DNA of 64,000 nucleotides, taken from contig NMRB01000968.1 in assembly GCA_002633025.1 (NCBI GenBank), positions 47,190 through 111,189 of the forward strand, read 5' to 3'. Below the pieces are notes generated by a model. The model did no database searches and was not told the DNA's origin. It worked only from the letters and a program-made list of their open reading frames with translations. The position numbers were made by a program, and so were the translations under genes. Origin of the DNA: Notospermus geniculatus. Lineage: Eukaryota; Nemertea; Pilidiophora; Heteronemertea; Lineidae. Of this stretch, positions 45,422 to 57,598 are shown piece after piece; the stretch's first letter is position 1, and each line of letters starts with the position of its first letter.

Positions 45422-48400
45422 TTAATCATAAGGACATATTTGGTGAAGAAGGGCAACTACAAATGTATATATCATCATCCATGAAATGCCAATCCGACCG
45501 GCTCCGTTATTTCCGTTGTTATCTCCGTCTGTGTCGTCACCTTCATTACTGCCTTCCACAGAACTTGTCGCCACAGTTGCATCTTGTTCCCCAGAAGTCA
45601 TCCCTCCACATCCGGGCATATTACCGCCACATATCCCTCCGCTCGTACCAGTAGGAAGATTCGATTTATCAGCGTCTGTAATAAATAAAATAAGAAAACT
45701 TAATATCCGCGATATACTCGCTCATCAATTTTTGGTTCTGTGTCCCAGCCGTATTAATACATGTAGGTTGGACACGCAGCCAACTTTCAGACAACTGATT
45801 TCGAACAAACTTTCCAACAACTGCACGCAAGACGAGATTTAGCGCAAAAAATTATTAGTTTTACGGCTGGTTTCACCTCATCATAACATTTTTTTCTTCT
45901 TTAATTAAAAGTAATAAAGTTATCTTTTCTGAAAATGCTTAACGTGAGTTTGCAGACTTTATCTGTAGAGTGTTCAAATCAGCTGTCCGAAAATAGCCTA
46001 TGCCATGTCTGAAAGGGCACCGAACCTTCAATTCGGGCTGCAAACGGACACAAAGGATACGCCGCCGGATATAAAAGACCTGGGGTCGGTTGCACAAAGA
46101 ATCTTAAGTCTAAGAACAAACTTAAGTCTGAAATGAAGTCATCTGATTTGCTGAAACCTGGTCACATGATGACTTAAGTCCAACTTTAGACTTAAGATTC
46201 TTTGTGAAACTGGGCCCTGGGACACGTCTACGATCTCCGTTTGGGAGGTTTTGAACCCACAACACAAATAACCCGCTAGGAACCGGGGACGCATAGGCCC
46301 TGGAAAAAACACCCGAAGAATGATCCCCATACGTACAGTTGCCTCTACATGTGTTGCATGTGACTGGGCAGTCATGGTACATATTGGTCCATACGGGGCA
46401 GTGACTTTCAGGCATAGCACCCCCGCAGGCGATGAAATCGCTGACACTGGAGCAGGTAACTAGAATGAAAATAGATTCTGATAACCGTATCAATTAGGTT
46501 CGATTGGTCCTCATCGTTTAAGCATCCAAAAAGCAGTCTCTCCCCGCAAAGAGGGAAGTAAAATTCCTCAACCATTCAATCCTATGTGCAGGTCCAGGAA
46601 ACACTACGTGCTCTCTCAGTCATTCTCAGGAAAACTGACGTTACAGCAACAGAGACTAATACGAAAACCAGGAGATCCAATCGACACTTACAGCCGCAAT
46701 TCGTTGCTGGGTCAAGATAGCTATGTGGACACTTGCAGGTGCAAGTACACAGGTCCAGTGTACCACCGTTGTAGCAGACCTTTCCACCGCAATCTGCAAA
46801 GACATAAAGACCTACTACACTTACCTATACTTCAACAACCAAGAAAGGAAAGAACTGATTTGTCTTCGTCACCAACCCCTTTTGTCGATCGACTGTGATA
46901 CAAGCCACACGAGTCTTTTAGATGTCTGTGGCCCTATGCATGAACAGGATAACCCAGATTATTTGGTGAAATTGATAAAATTGGCCCTGCTACATTATAC
47001 TCTCTGTCTTATATGTAATTATCTCCCAAGGTATGAATTTGTGGGCTATCCTGTTCATGCATGGGGCCACAGAAGTGACAATGACAAGAGGGGTTCCATT
47101 TCATGGGTTTGAAAAACAATAGAGTAGTGAATGAGCATGATCACGTCTGGTGGTGAAAAAGAGACCACTGGTCGCCGACATATCCAAGGCTCAGTCATTT
47201 TCACCAAATCTGATTGCAACTCAACGTACCGCACACTCCATCAATGCAGTGGTTCGTGGTGGTCGCGCTTGCTGTCTTGACGCAGTTGTCCGGGGGTAGA
47301 TCATCCCAACGAGTGTACGGCCTCTTCAGCTCATCACTAGAGGAAAAGAAGAATTCACATTTATATTACGGTACCGTATCTGAAAAGAAACAGTCACAGA
47401 CACCAGGGGCTTTTAATGGACTCCCTCAGTATAGGCCTACTCCATTTCTTAACAATTTGTCCCCAAATACACTCTATTGCTAACCTTCACCCCAAACCTA
47501 TAGGGCCGTATGCACCAAACGAAGATTATCTTGAACTAAGGTTGAGCCACAACTTTTCTATTGTTCAGGTTTGCCAGAGCATGATGTGACAATGGAAAAG
47601 TTGTGGCTCAACCTGAGTTCAAGATAATCTTCGCTTGGTGCATACGGCCCATAGCCTACTAATAAGCCATTGGAGGGCGAAATGGGAAGGCACCACCTCG
47701 GATGTGAGGTATTACCGGAATCTAGACAACAACAAAGAGGAAGAAGAATGACAGAGACGTTTATTTGATTTCCGGATGTTACATGCTTGGACAGAAACAA
47801 AAAATGTCAAACAAAGACATTATTTTGCTATTTCGAAGTCATCACGCGAGATTTCGGGTGAAGAGGATTTCTCTGCCCAATGATGATGATGATGATGATG
47901 ACCTTTACTTTGTCAAAAGTAGTTTCACTCACCAACATGTTTGCCTGAAAAGAAAGAGAACCTAATATATCATCTTCAGTTGCAGACAATTTATGCGAAA
48001 CTCTGTTGCGATATTACGATGATCAACTGAACCGGATCGTAGTCCACAGGCTTTGGTTACACTCGATCTGTGCTTCACCTTTTTCTACACCTAGGCTTTG
48101 CTTACCCTGGCAGATAATTGCAGATGAAGACATACTTGCTCGCCGAGCACTTTGAAAAGCCACATCCAATCTTTGCTGACGTGGCCCACACCACCTATAA
48201 AAAAACAAAATAAAGATGTTCACTAGACTATGATGGTCGTTTTTCTTCTTGCAGCGTTCTGTTGGTTGACTCACCTGTGTGTAGTGACCAGTAACACCAG
48301 TAGAGGTTCCTCCATACACAAAGTCCGATACTTCGCTGTACCAGGCAGTGATTGCATCTGTCCATGTACTTGAACTGCTGCTGCTTGAATAGTAATTTTG

Positions 48401-49895
48401 CCCCGTCCAGCCTCGACCTATAAGGAGACATGTTCAGAAATACAGCTGAGTTAGTCTGTGGGCCATTCTTGCCATTGCTTTTTTCGTACACGGTTCGCCT
48501 AATGGTTCAGCAAGTGAGAGTAACACTGCACCAAAGACCCGAAGTTCACCTTGCGTGGCAATGGTAGTCATAAATTTACTTCTGGGTTAGCCTACATTGT
48601 GAAAGCCAGACAACCTACGCTGATCTTGATTTTCGAGGGTAACCAAAAGTGATGCCTTTAATACTTACCCGGCATGTATCGCTCTGCGCCTGCATCATGA
48701 GCACTGGAAGAGCAGGCTGACGCCCAACCTTGTGCTACCTCGGCCATTTCATCATCCCATTGCTGGAAAAGAGAAAAAGGCTGAATAGTTAACGTAGGAT
48801 ACTAAAAATAGGCCTACTGAGACAAGTCCTTACTGACAGCGGGGATTCTGGGTCACCCCTCACCCGCAGATTTGGAACCATACATTACCCTTGTGGGGCA
48901 ACTCTTTACGGTTCTAAGTCGTTTTCAGCATATCATAGTATTTGGTCAACGCCACCAACTCGCCTCTGGGCAGCTGGTCATCTACGTGACATGGCCCTGG
49001 TGTTCATCTACGTGACATGGCCCTTCCTTACCACGTATTGCATATCACCGGGCTCCGGACTGACACCTTTTCGGAATTCGTTGTGCTTATCGACGATGAT
49101 CTTCTTATCGCTCTCACTGACGGCTGAAGAGGAAGACGATGGTGATCGTTAGTGAAAATTCACAGTAGGACCTACTTCACTAATGTCTTCTAAGACAGCA
49201 CGCCACGATACTTACACCCCGTCCCAACTTGTGGCAGACACGCAGAAGAGGTAGCAGCAGTAGGCCTGTCTGGCATTCCGGATGCAAATTTATTTCGACA
49301 AGCTGCCCGCACCTGAAAAAAACGGCAATACGGTTAGCTTTTTTGCCAAAAAGGGGGGGGGGCAACGTATCGTAACTTCGGATACACTTGTCACGGGTAC
49401 TTACCTCGTCCAGCTGGGAAAACATAACAAGAGAAACAACCAATACAGCTGAAAAAGAAACGTGATTGGTCGGCTGAATGAATGTCGGCGGGGCTACATT
49501 TGCATAACTCTGACGTCAAGTAGTGGGGCCTACTATGGAACCTAAGTGTAAGTGTTGGGGCCTCTAGGGAGCCTAAAAGCCCGAACCAACCGGTCATAAT
49601 TATGCCATACCAATTTTTCTCCTTTTCTGAATTGCTGAATAAAAAGCATAGACCTACATTATAGTACGAAAGGCTGAAAATTTGACCGAAATTTATGAAT
49701 CTGTGAATCGGGCTCTACTCATGTTTCTGGCGTACGCTCACGCCAGGCAACAGTTGAATTCAAGCTGATGAATTCTTGACGGGCCTAATACTTCTCATAA
49801 AGTCAAGGCAAACGGTTTACCACTTCTCGTCTAAATTATACCGTGGATTTCTAGGCCTATGAAACCAAACTGAAGGCATGACACTCACCATACAT
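45422..49895 (-). CDS. Secreted or membrane-anchored CAP (CRISP-like) protein with EGF-like and ShK domains
   Basis: Eleven exons in transcript order: 49889-49895, 49405-49448, 49216-49312, 49032-49123, 48669-48762, 48275-48417, 48106-48194, 47230-47336, 46692-46793, 46337-46459 and 45422-45675. All junctions are GT/AG and in phase; 383 aa. The first exon is only 7 bases (ATG TAT G), and exons 1-2 give signal peptide MYAVLVVSLVMFSQ. The CAP domain follows: IVDKHNEFRKGVSP, WDDEMAEVAQGWASAC, TGHYTQ then VVWATSAKIGCGFSKC, and VFICNYLPG. Next come a Cys-rich hinge, an EGF-like module (CYNGGTLDLCTCTCKCP) and a six-Cys ShK domain (SDFIACGGAMPESHCP ... DCPVTCNTC). The C-terminus is low-complexity (Gly, Asn, Asp) and ends in hydrophobic WMMIYTFVVALLHQI, like a GPI signal or a TM segment. 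Function unknown: CAP proteins act in adhesion, immunity and reproduction. Confidence 0.88.
46079..46218. mobile_element. MITE hairpin in last intron of CAP gene
   Basis: GCACAAAGAATCTTAAGTCTAA at the left is inverted as TTAGACTTAAGATTCTTTGTG at the right. Outer ends are CCTGGGG and CCCTGGG. A stray end of the same kind (CCTGGGTCCGGTTGCACAAAG) sits at 22378 in the M13 gene. Confidence 0.75.
46926..47072. mobile_element. MITE hairpin in CAP gene intron
   Basis: CTGTGGCCCTATGCATGAAC and GTTCATGCATGGGGCCACAG bound a 147-bp unit, with the inner pairing AGGATA against TATCCT next to them. Confidence 0.75.
47501..47654. mobile_element. MITE hairpin in CAP gene intron
   Basis: GGGCCGTATGCACCAAACGA and TCGCTTGGTGCATACGGCCC are inverted at the ends. 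Inner arms CTTGAACTAAGGTTGAGCC and GGCTCAACCTGAGTTCAAG continue the hairpin for most of its 154 bp. Confidence 0.8.
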
Positions 49896-50695
49896 TTTGT
49901 CACCAAAGGTTACTCCACATCCAAAAAATCTCCACACCGCACTGTCATACGATCGACCTTAGTAAATGCTTGGAACCGTAAAAAGGCTTGTGTTCCTCTC
50001 TTAGGCCCCCTATCTATTTTTGATGTCACCCTTGACAACAGTCAACTAGGCCCTGATTAGGTGAAGATCCACATTCAAGGTAGGACATTAATTGGGGGAA
50101 CAATAGCAATGGCAGTCAACCTGTCAACTTATAAATGGCTAAATCAACCAAACGGGTTCTTGTCTTCTTGGTAATGAAGCCTATTTTGCTGTTGTTAAAG
50201 AAACAATGATTTGACCATTACGAATAGGCCTAGCATACTGAGTGACATCCTGGACCGGTAATTGGTGGTTTGTATGCCACCTGTAGACCGATGTTTGTGC
50301 AGGTCGACACCTTGGAAACAATCAGAGCCTGCATGGCATCCTTCCCGTCGGTAACAAAAGTAGCTGCAAGCATGCCGACAGGGAAGATGGGAGACCGGAC
50401 TATCCAAGCATTTACGAAGTTTGCAAATTAGCCCCCGTCAACAAAACGTGAGCATCAATAGTATCAAAAATGGTGTTATATATTTTTGATAGCACGTACA
50501 AATGACAACCAGGACGAGAAGCAATTGTCGACACACTCGTGATAATGTACAAGAGAAACTCGTGATATACAAGACATGAACAGTATGTTGGAAACAATGA
50601 AATGAGGAAGACAACGTAGAAATTTCGTTTATTCATTTAAGGGCATGCACCGTCAACGAAGGAAACACGAAACCCTTCAACATAGCAATGATAAA
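49896..50695. other. Interval between CAP and TMTC genes
   Basis: Both neighbours are on the minus strand, so this should hold the CAP promoter and the TMTC 3' UTR. No other feature was recognised. Confidence 0.4.
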
Positions 50696-53600
50696 TCAGC
50701 GAATCATTGTGGTGTCAGAATCTTCTGTGTGGTTCTCCAGTCTTGAATTGCCGTCACCCAGATCCATGATGATATCCTTTATCAGGTTCAGTGTGTCTAT
50801 CGGACCTCTCTTGTCACTCATAAGTTCCTTGTCTTCGGTTATTAACGAACTGAGGGTGTCAAGCTGGTTGATGAAGTCTGCAAATGGAACAGTAGAAGCA
50901 TTAAAAGAAGGTCTCCGAGAGCAACTTTAACAACCATTCTCCGCTACCTCCGGACTTCATAACTATTTACCCTTAACTGTGGTATTGGTATTTAGATTTT
51001 CCTCCCTTTTGCTCCTAACAATCCCCAACAGGGCCTCTTTGTAAGTCTCCAGCTTCTCGGTGACGTTCTGAAATGAAAGGAAAACTTATTGACGACCGGA
51101 TGTAGTCCATCTTGGCTACAGTAGACATTGCTCCGCCCTCCGACTACGCTCAGCGTAGTCTTTATGACGTAGCCAATACACGTGGAGTTCCTTCCAGGAT
51201 GGATGTAGTCAAGCTGGACATGCGGAGGAGGTTGACCATCGACATTGGCGCGTCACCGGTACGATTCACCCTGATCCCTGTGACTTGTTTTGATGCCCAC
51301 AACTCACCTTCTTGGTCTTCGCTACCCGTCGTAAAGTTTGAGCATGCCGTGGCCATTTCACGGACAGACGCCCGAGAACGCTCTCCGCCATCTTATCTTT
51401 TCCGACGTCTCTCAGTATGTCATAGTGGGTGATGAGGGTGAAGATGTCTTCGTCAATAGACTCTTCAATGGACTGGTTGATGAAGTCGTATGCCGTGTGG
51501 ATTTCTCCTGTTAAAAACGATGGAATGCCGTGATTCTTATTCAGATTGCAACAAGCAGAGGGGTCTTCGCCTTACCTCCCCACTTCAGGAAGCCGCGATC
51601 GCTTGAAGCAGTCTCAAATGACTACACAAACTCACCCAAATTTCTGTGTGCCACAGCCAACTCTCTGAAAAAGGGTGAACGCAATGATTTCGGGAGTTTC
51701 TCCTTCTTCATTACCATTGACCCAATTCTCACAACCTCCTTATGGTTTCCCACAAGGTTGAAGTTGTGTAAGGCTCCGATAGCACAGCCTAAACGATGCA
51801 CATGGGCCGGGTGCGGAGTCTCCTCCTCATTTGCTGATGACTTATCAAAGGGTGAGTCCATATCGGAGTTGAAATATGCTTCAGTCGGGTAAGCCAGTGC
51901 CTGTGGAAGGAGAGAAAGCATTTTTGTCACAAGCGCACATCTCTGGTACTCTTTGCTGAGCTCTATTCATTTGATGTATGACGGCATCTTGAGACTGTAA
52001 TCAGAGGTTCTTAGCACTCGCTCCGTTCGTCACCGCACAGAAACTGGGTGCAGACGACGGAAGCAAGAGCTAAGAACCTCTGTAATCTCAGGAGGGTTCG
52101 TATCCGTCATCTCACAGGATTGACGATGGCAGTGGTAGGCCTACTATTCGTAAGTGATACACACCTCAGTAAATGCGAGTGCTGCCATATTGTACAACCC
52201 CAGCTGTTCGGCAGCTTCTCCTACACACTTGTGCTTCATGCCATCGTGGCCGTTAAGTTTATCCCTGAAAAAAGTGTGGTTAGAAGGACACCTGAGTGAA
52301 TGCAGACACAGCAGAAACAGTCTCGTTCCTAGAATGCGTTCAGACGACGCTCGTCGTTTACTAGTATGATGTGCATCTGAAGTGCTTACCTACATAATAA
52401 CAATTTGTCCCGATGTTTTCCAACATCGGCATACGTGCCTGCGAGTTGCAGGACCGTTTTACGCATAGTAAGGGGTGACATTCGTTTCAGGGCGTTCTCG
52501 AAATATGGAATGGATTGCTGATGTTTTCCCACTTCGTGAAGATGGACGGCATGGTTGGCCAGGCAGATTGGGCTGTCTGGAACAAAAGAATTTGAAGAAA
52601 TAATGGTTGCTATGGATGGCAAATCTCACAAAAGATTCTGAATCAAAACACACGCGTCCATCAACGTTCAATGATGTTCTACCATACCGTAGCAAGCCCT
52701 CGAAGAACGTTCCCACAACGTGAACTTGGTGTTCCATTCGGCATCACGGAGGATGGTGCGTATACCGTGCAATGTTACAACCAGTAGCATGAGAACATGC
52801 CAAATCTGCAAAAACAATAATGGTAACCTCAGCTGTTTCCCATGCATTGCAAGCTAGAGAACCCCCGTAATCCCATGCATTGCAAGCTAGAGAACCCCCG
52901 TAATCACAAAACTTTCGAAGCGCCCTCGCGTGTAGGTCTCGTTCCGCAGCTGCATGTTGAGAACGGTAGCTGCCAGCAACGGGGTGAATTCCACCGAGTC
53001 GCGAAGTTTAAAGAGCACACACCTTCTTTGAACCAACTCCCGACGCCTCCAACTTCTTCCAAATAATAGCAGCACCATAGCCTACGAGCAAGCAAAGGCC
53101 TATCGAGGGGGAGTACAAGACACGCTCGGCCAAGGTGAATCCTGTAATGCAGAAAGATGTTTCACGTCATTGCAACCACCGACCAGCACTGAACGTTGGT
53201 CATCACGCTTGGGGTGGGATAAAGATGGATTTACCAACTTACCAACAACGAAAAACATGTTTGAAGCAGGAATGAAGGGTAGAACCAACCATGCTAGGGA
53301 CATAACCAAGGGGGTAGCGTTCTCATCGACATCACATACTCGCTGGGTAACATGGTATAAAAAGATGGCCGAGCCTAGAAGTAATACTGCAATCCATATG
53401 ATCTCTTCACTCTAAAAAAGGAACGAATTCCATGATGAAATCGTCAACCTAGGCACGCCAATACATTCAAGTTGATCATCCCCGCGGCATGTGCACACGG
53501 GAGCAGGGTTTCTGATGGCCGATACCGGTAGTCTACTTTGGCAACATGCAACAAAAGGAGAAAACAGGTGACCTACATTTCGTTCCCAATGTTTTTTTTT

Positions 53601-56283
53601 TCAAATGGAAGAGGACGCAGCTTGTCTAAATTGATACAGTACTGTGGTGTACGATAGGCTTCATATTCGATACGAAGATTTATACCTTTAATGACGTCAC
53701 AAGCGGCACGGTAGTAATTGACCAATCAGGGCAGAGCCTGAAGGGCATCAACAGTAAACCGACGTGTCTGGAAAGAAAACTTTGAAATTTGGTTGCTTGT
53801 TCTCTTGACTAAATTACAGACGCAAACACGTCGTATTCAGTTCGATATTTTTCAGCTCAAACAGTCTGCACAGTAAAAGTTCATCTCAAGTCAACATACC
53901 TTGCGGCGTAGTAAGCAAAAGAAAGATACCGTGTCAGCCATACATCTGTAAAGGCTGCTCTGTTATTGAAGGGTGAGAACACGGGCTGTCGCACTGAAAC
54001 AGCAAAAATCCGCCAAAATTTTAGCATGAGTGCGAGTCCGAATTCTTCGGTGCAACAATACAAAATTCTTCCTTAAGTGGAAACGACTGGACTGGTTACC
54101 TTCTTTGCCGGCGCATTCCCACGGCGCTCATTCCACAACGGACGTAGCGCCACGGGAGTGGAGCGGCAAAGACGAAGACCTGTCTGGGAAACGACCTCGT
54201 GCTCAGATGCTGGACGTGTCCAAGCGGTTCCATCCACTGTAGGTCTACCGGTAAAAATCTCCTTTAAAATCACCTAAACGTGGCCACTCTGCGAACATAC
54301 CATTTGCCATGTTGTGCAATAGACGGCAAGTATATAGAAGAGGGAACTCAGGCCTTACCTTGAATCCGCAAACGTACGTACAGCAAAGTGCCGGTGCAGA
54401 GAGCTATCAACGCCAAATGGACCTTGCATTGCCGTCTCACATTAGACCACAACCTCAGAGGCCAAGCACATGGACATGAGATGAATATTTCGCGTTTGGT
54501 GCCCGCTGTTGAAAAACAGATACCCAATGTGTCGTTACCATTCGTATTGGAAGCCAAATACGCCTACGGTTGGCCGGTACAACAGGTTGCCTGTTTCTAC
54601 ATCATCCTAATTTAGAGTTTCTCAGTGAGAAATTCTCAACTCTGAAATGCATCGAAAACGAAGTTCGTTGTGCTTCGCAGACCAACCTACCAAATTTTAT
54701 CCTTTCAATTTCGTTACAGATGAGAAATACAGCGATGACGCCCAGGACTGTCATACCAGCTTCCTAAATGAAGGAACATTGTATACTCATTAGCCAACCA
54801 TGCAGAATCAGTGTAACGTGTCTTGGTTGCCTGTCACCTGCAACAACTTCCGGCGCTCGTGAGGGAGAAGAATGAACTATCACAGGACAACACTGTCGAT
54901 GGAAGAAACAATGAAAAATGTTCTTTTCGGCGATCAAAAGACCAAAAGGGACCTTTCTCCCAAACAGAGTCGGATGTGGTCAGTTGGTCATACGTGCCTC
55001 CAGTTTGGTAATTTTTTTCTTTGGATTTTAACTTGATTATTTTTAACGATAGGCAATCACCTTTGACAACGTTGCACAGACTGCTAACAGCACCGCAACA
55101 GCCAGTCGACAGACGGTGAAAGATTCCCGCGCGTACACCAAGAAAGCTAACATGCTGAACATGGCGGCCAGTGGTTCGGCTCTCCCGGTGAGGTTAGAGA
55201 TGCAATCCTGGAAGAAATACAAATCGGAAGTGAAACGTTGATGGGTGATTCTTGCACTACATGTTGAACAACCTAACAAGCCACCGGCGACGCATCGCTC
55301 TTCACCAGATTTTCTGGCCAGATTCCTTGATTCCCCCGAAGATCGATGATGTATTCATGCATACCGTGTGGACAGAATGGACAGCGAAAAGGCAACCAGC
55401 CATTATCGCCCCGACTTCAAGATGTCGCTTTTGCTCTCCATCCACTCCACCGAAACACCTTTTTGCAACCTTCACAACCAGAAAACTACAGATGGCGTGG
55501 CAGATCACGTTCCCGAGGTGCCATAGCCTCGAAACCTTCGTAGTCCACATGTAGTTATCCAAACGGAATGTAGCCGACGTTACGGGTCGGTATGACTGAA
55601 AAAGTTACAAATAGGAGATGTACCTAACAGTGTAAATATTAGGCCAGGTCACAAAATTCGGCCCAGAATACAAGAATACAGTATATAGTTACGACGTGAA
55701 CATTTTGAGCAGCAAACTAAAAAATTTTACCTTGTGACTGCTATTGTCAACCAGAGGGGTACCCCTGAATATGAAAGAAAGGGTTTTCAGGTGAAAGACA
55801 CAACCACGAGCCGAAGATACTATAAAAATCGTACCACATCAATCCTACCACATCAAGAAGGTATTCATTGGTAGCAGTCACTCAGAGCTGTCCGATGAAT
55901 AAGGTGCCAGTTTGCAGGTGTCTTCAAGTATTTTATTTTCGACAAACTTGCCTACAACAGACAACTTACCAATAATCGACGAATAAAAGACAGGAGAGTG
56001 ACTCATTACCATCAGGTCCAGAGCCCATCACGCACGGATTTTTCAAAATGGCAGAGGGGTCATCGTAAATGAACCCATCTTCCCCTGCCTCGATCGCTAG
56101 ATTCGGAGAATAGACGAGGAATGAAAGAGCCAATGGAAGATAGTCCAACCAAGATGTCAAATCATGACTCCTCTGAAAGCCCTCGATGAGCCGGAAGAGT
56201 CCACTCCTCTGTTTGTTTCTTGGTAAACGTCCAGGCGAAAAGTGACTTCCGGTATCGTCATGCTCAAGCGCGAGTTCCGTCAT
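50696..56283 (-). CDS. TMTC-family ER O-mannosyltransferase (transmembrane and TPR)
   Basis: Multi-pass ER protein of the TMTC family, which O-mannosylates cadherin-type domains. Seventeen exons in transcript order: 55970-56283, 55731-55764, 55365-55595, 55061-55207, 54718-54763, 54359-54505, 53900-53993, 53686-53737, 53243-53411, 53023-53141, 52689-52806, 52390-52576, 52165-52264, 51636-51900, 51308-51507, 50971-51067 and 50696-50877. All phases fit; 833 aa, normal size. Landmarks: first-loop acidic pair in FIYDDPSAILKNP, DYWGTPLVDNSSHKSYRPV, CLFAVHSVHTDCISNLTGRA, EAGMTVLGVIAVF, CPDWSITTVPLV, MSLAWLVLPFIPASNMFF and GFTLAERVLYSPSIGLC. TPR-like helices fill the C-terminal 350 residues. Introns carry few repeats. 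I cannot say which of TMTC1-4 it is. The usual Pro in the AVHP motif is Ser. Confidence 0.92.
52838..52903. repeat. 33-bp tandem duplication in TMTC intron
   Basis: CCCATGCATTGCAAGCTAGA followed by GAACCCCCGTAAT occurs twice in direct succession between exons 10 and 11. Confidence 0.85.
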
Positions 56284-57598
56284 TGTCGATGAGTGGTGTT
56301 CTCAAAGATTTTCTGAGTCGTGCTTATTCCCCATAAATCACCAACCTTCAACATCGACGACTTCGTCGAATGTGCATCCTACTCATTCAGGAAATGAGAC
56401 AAATAGGACAGATCATTTAAATTGTTCGATGGATTGTGGTCTTTTGAAAACCTGTTTATTCAGTTGCGACCACAGAAACGAACAATGCATAGCAAACATA
56501 CACGTCGAGGATGGGAATAAAGACTCAATATACACACATGTACATGTACATGTACATGTACATGTACATGTACTTCTATTATGCTGTTTAAAGATCATAA
56601 TCATTCAGTCATCTTTTTCTTTCTGGATTGTTCACCGTCCATTATCGCTGCTGCGTCTGGTTTATTTACATGTAAGTTGACGCAGCTGATAAACATTAAA
56701 TATTATCAATTTGCTGAATTCGCAGGTGACACGTTCATGACTGAAAGGCTCGGCGACGCGCAGGGATAAAAGTCCACTTCTTTGTTTTAACAGATGCATG
56801 TAAACAATGAACAAGGGGAAACCATGCTTGCCGCCGTGAACTCGTTGTTGACAATAGAATGGCGCATAATTGCTGTTCACCGCGGCAGGAATTCTCTCCA
56901 TCCTTCACGAAACGGTCTCCAATTTCGTCGTCTCGAGGGAGCCGGTCTTGATGTAATGAACAGAACGACGGGCAGCAGGTACCCGATTTCACCCTCACCT
57001 TATCGGCGGTAAACGTCCATCACTTCACGACGATGGTTGTAGGCCTAATGAAGAATTGATGAAAAGTGTGGGCCTAACCGTCCGAAAGCACTTTACAAAA
57101 TAAACGAACGTGAAGTAATCAATGAGATAATCAGCAGTTCACACTGAGAAGAAAACACAGCCGCTCCGCGAAAAAAGTGCATGACTCCCACGGGTTCGTG
57201 CTTATTGCTGGAGTTTGCATGATATGGCCAAGGAGACACTCGAATGGTTGGACCCCGCTCCCTAGTGCAATGTTTTACCCTCTGTCTTGAACTGACAACA
57301 TTGGCACATCTTTCTCTATCGACCACAAGCATTTCGCTCCCAGGTTTAAAGATAATGTATCACGGTTATTTTCGCGGGCCACGAAAATCATTGTTTATTT
57401 ACATTTTGTTTGTTTATGTCCAGTCTTTCTTTGTCTTATGAGTAATTTATTGGTGGCATGCCCCTCTAGAAATTCTTTCGATACCGAAAGTATTCAATTT
57501 GGTGGGTTGGCATGTCCCAAAAGTCCAAAAAAGACATAATGTAAACATCCATGTTTATAAACATTGAATGTAAACAATTAAGTCATGATACATTATCT
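56284..57598. other. Intergenic between TMTC and astacin genes
   Basis: Should contain the TMTC promoter and the astacin-gene 3' UTR. No gene recognised. A hexamer microsatellite lies at 56530-56574. Confidence 0.4.
56530..56574. repeat. Hexamer microsatellite (ACATGT)n
   Basis: ACATGTACATGTACATGTAC-type repeat of about seven units; the unit is self-complementary. Confidence 0.9.

Noticed and set aside
54073-54277. Possible TMTC exon (minus) with AG and GT borders
   Set aside because: The downstream exon at 53900-53993 joins exon 54359-54505 directly in phase and matches the family. The peptide from 54090-54240 does not match TMTCs.
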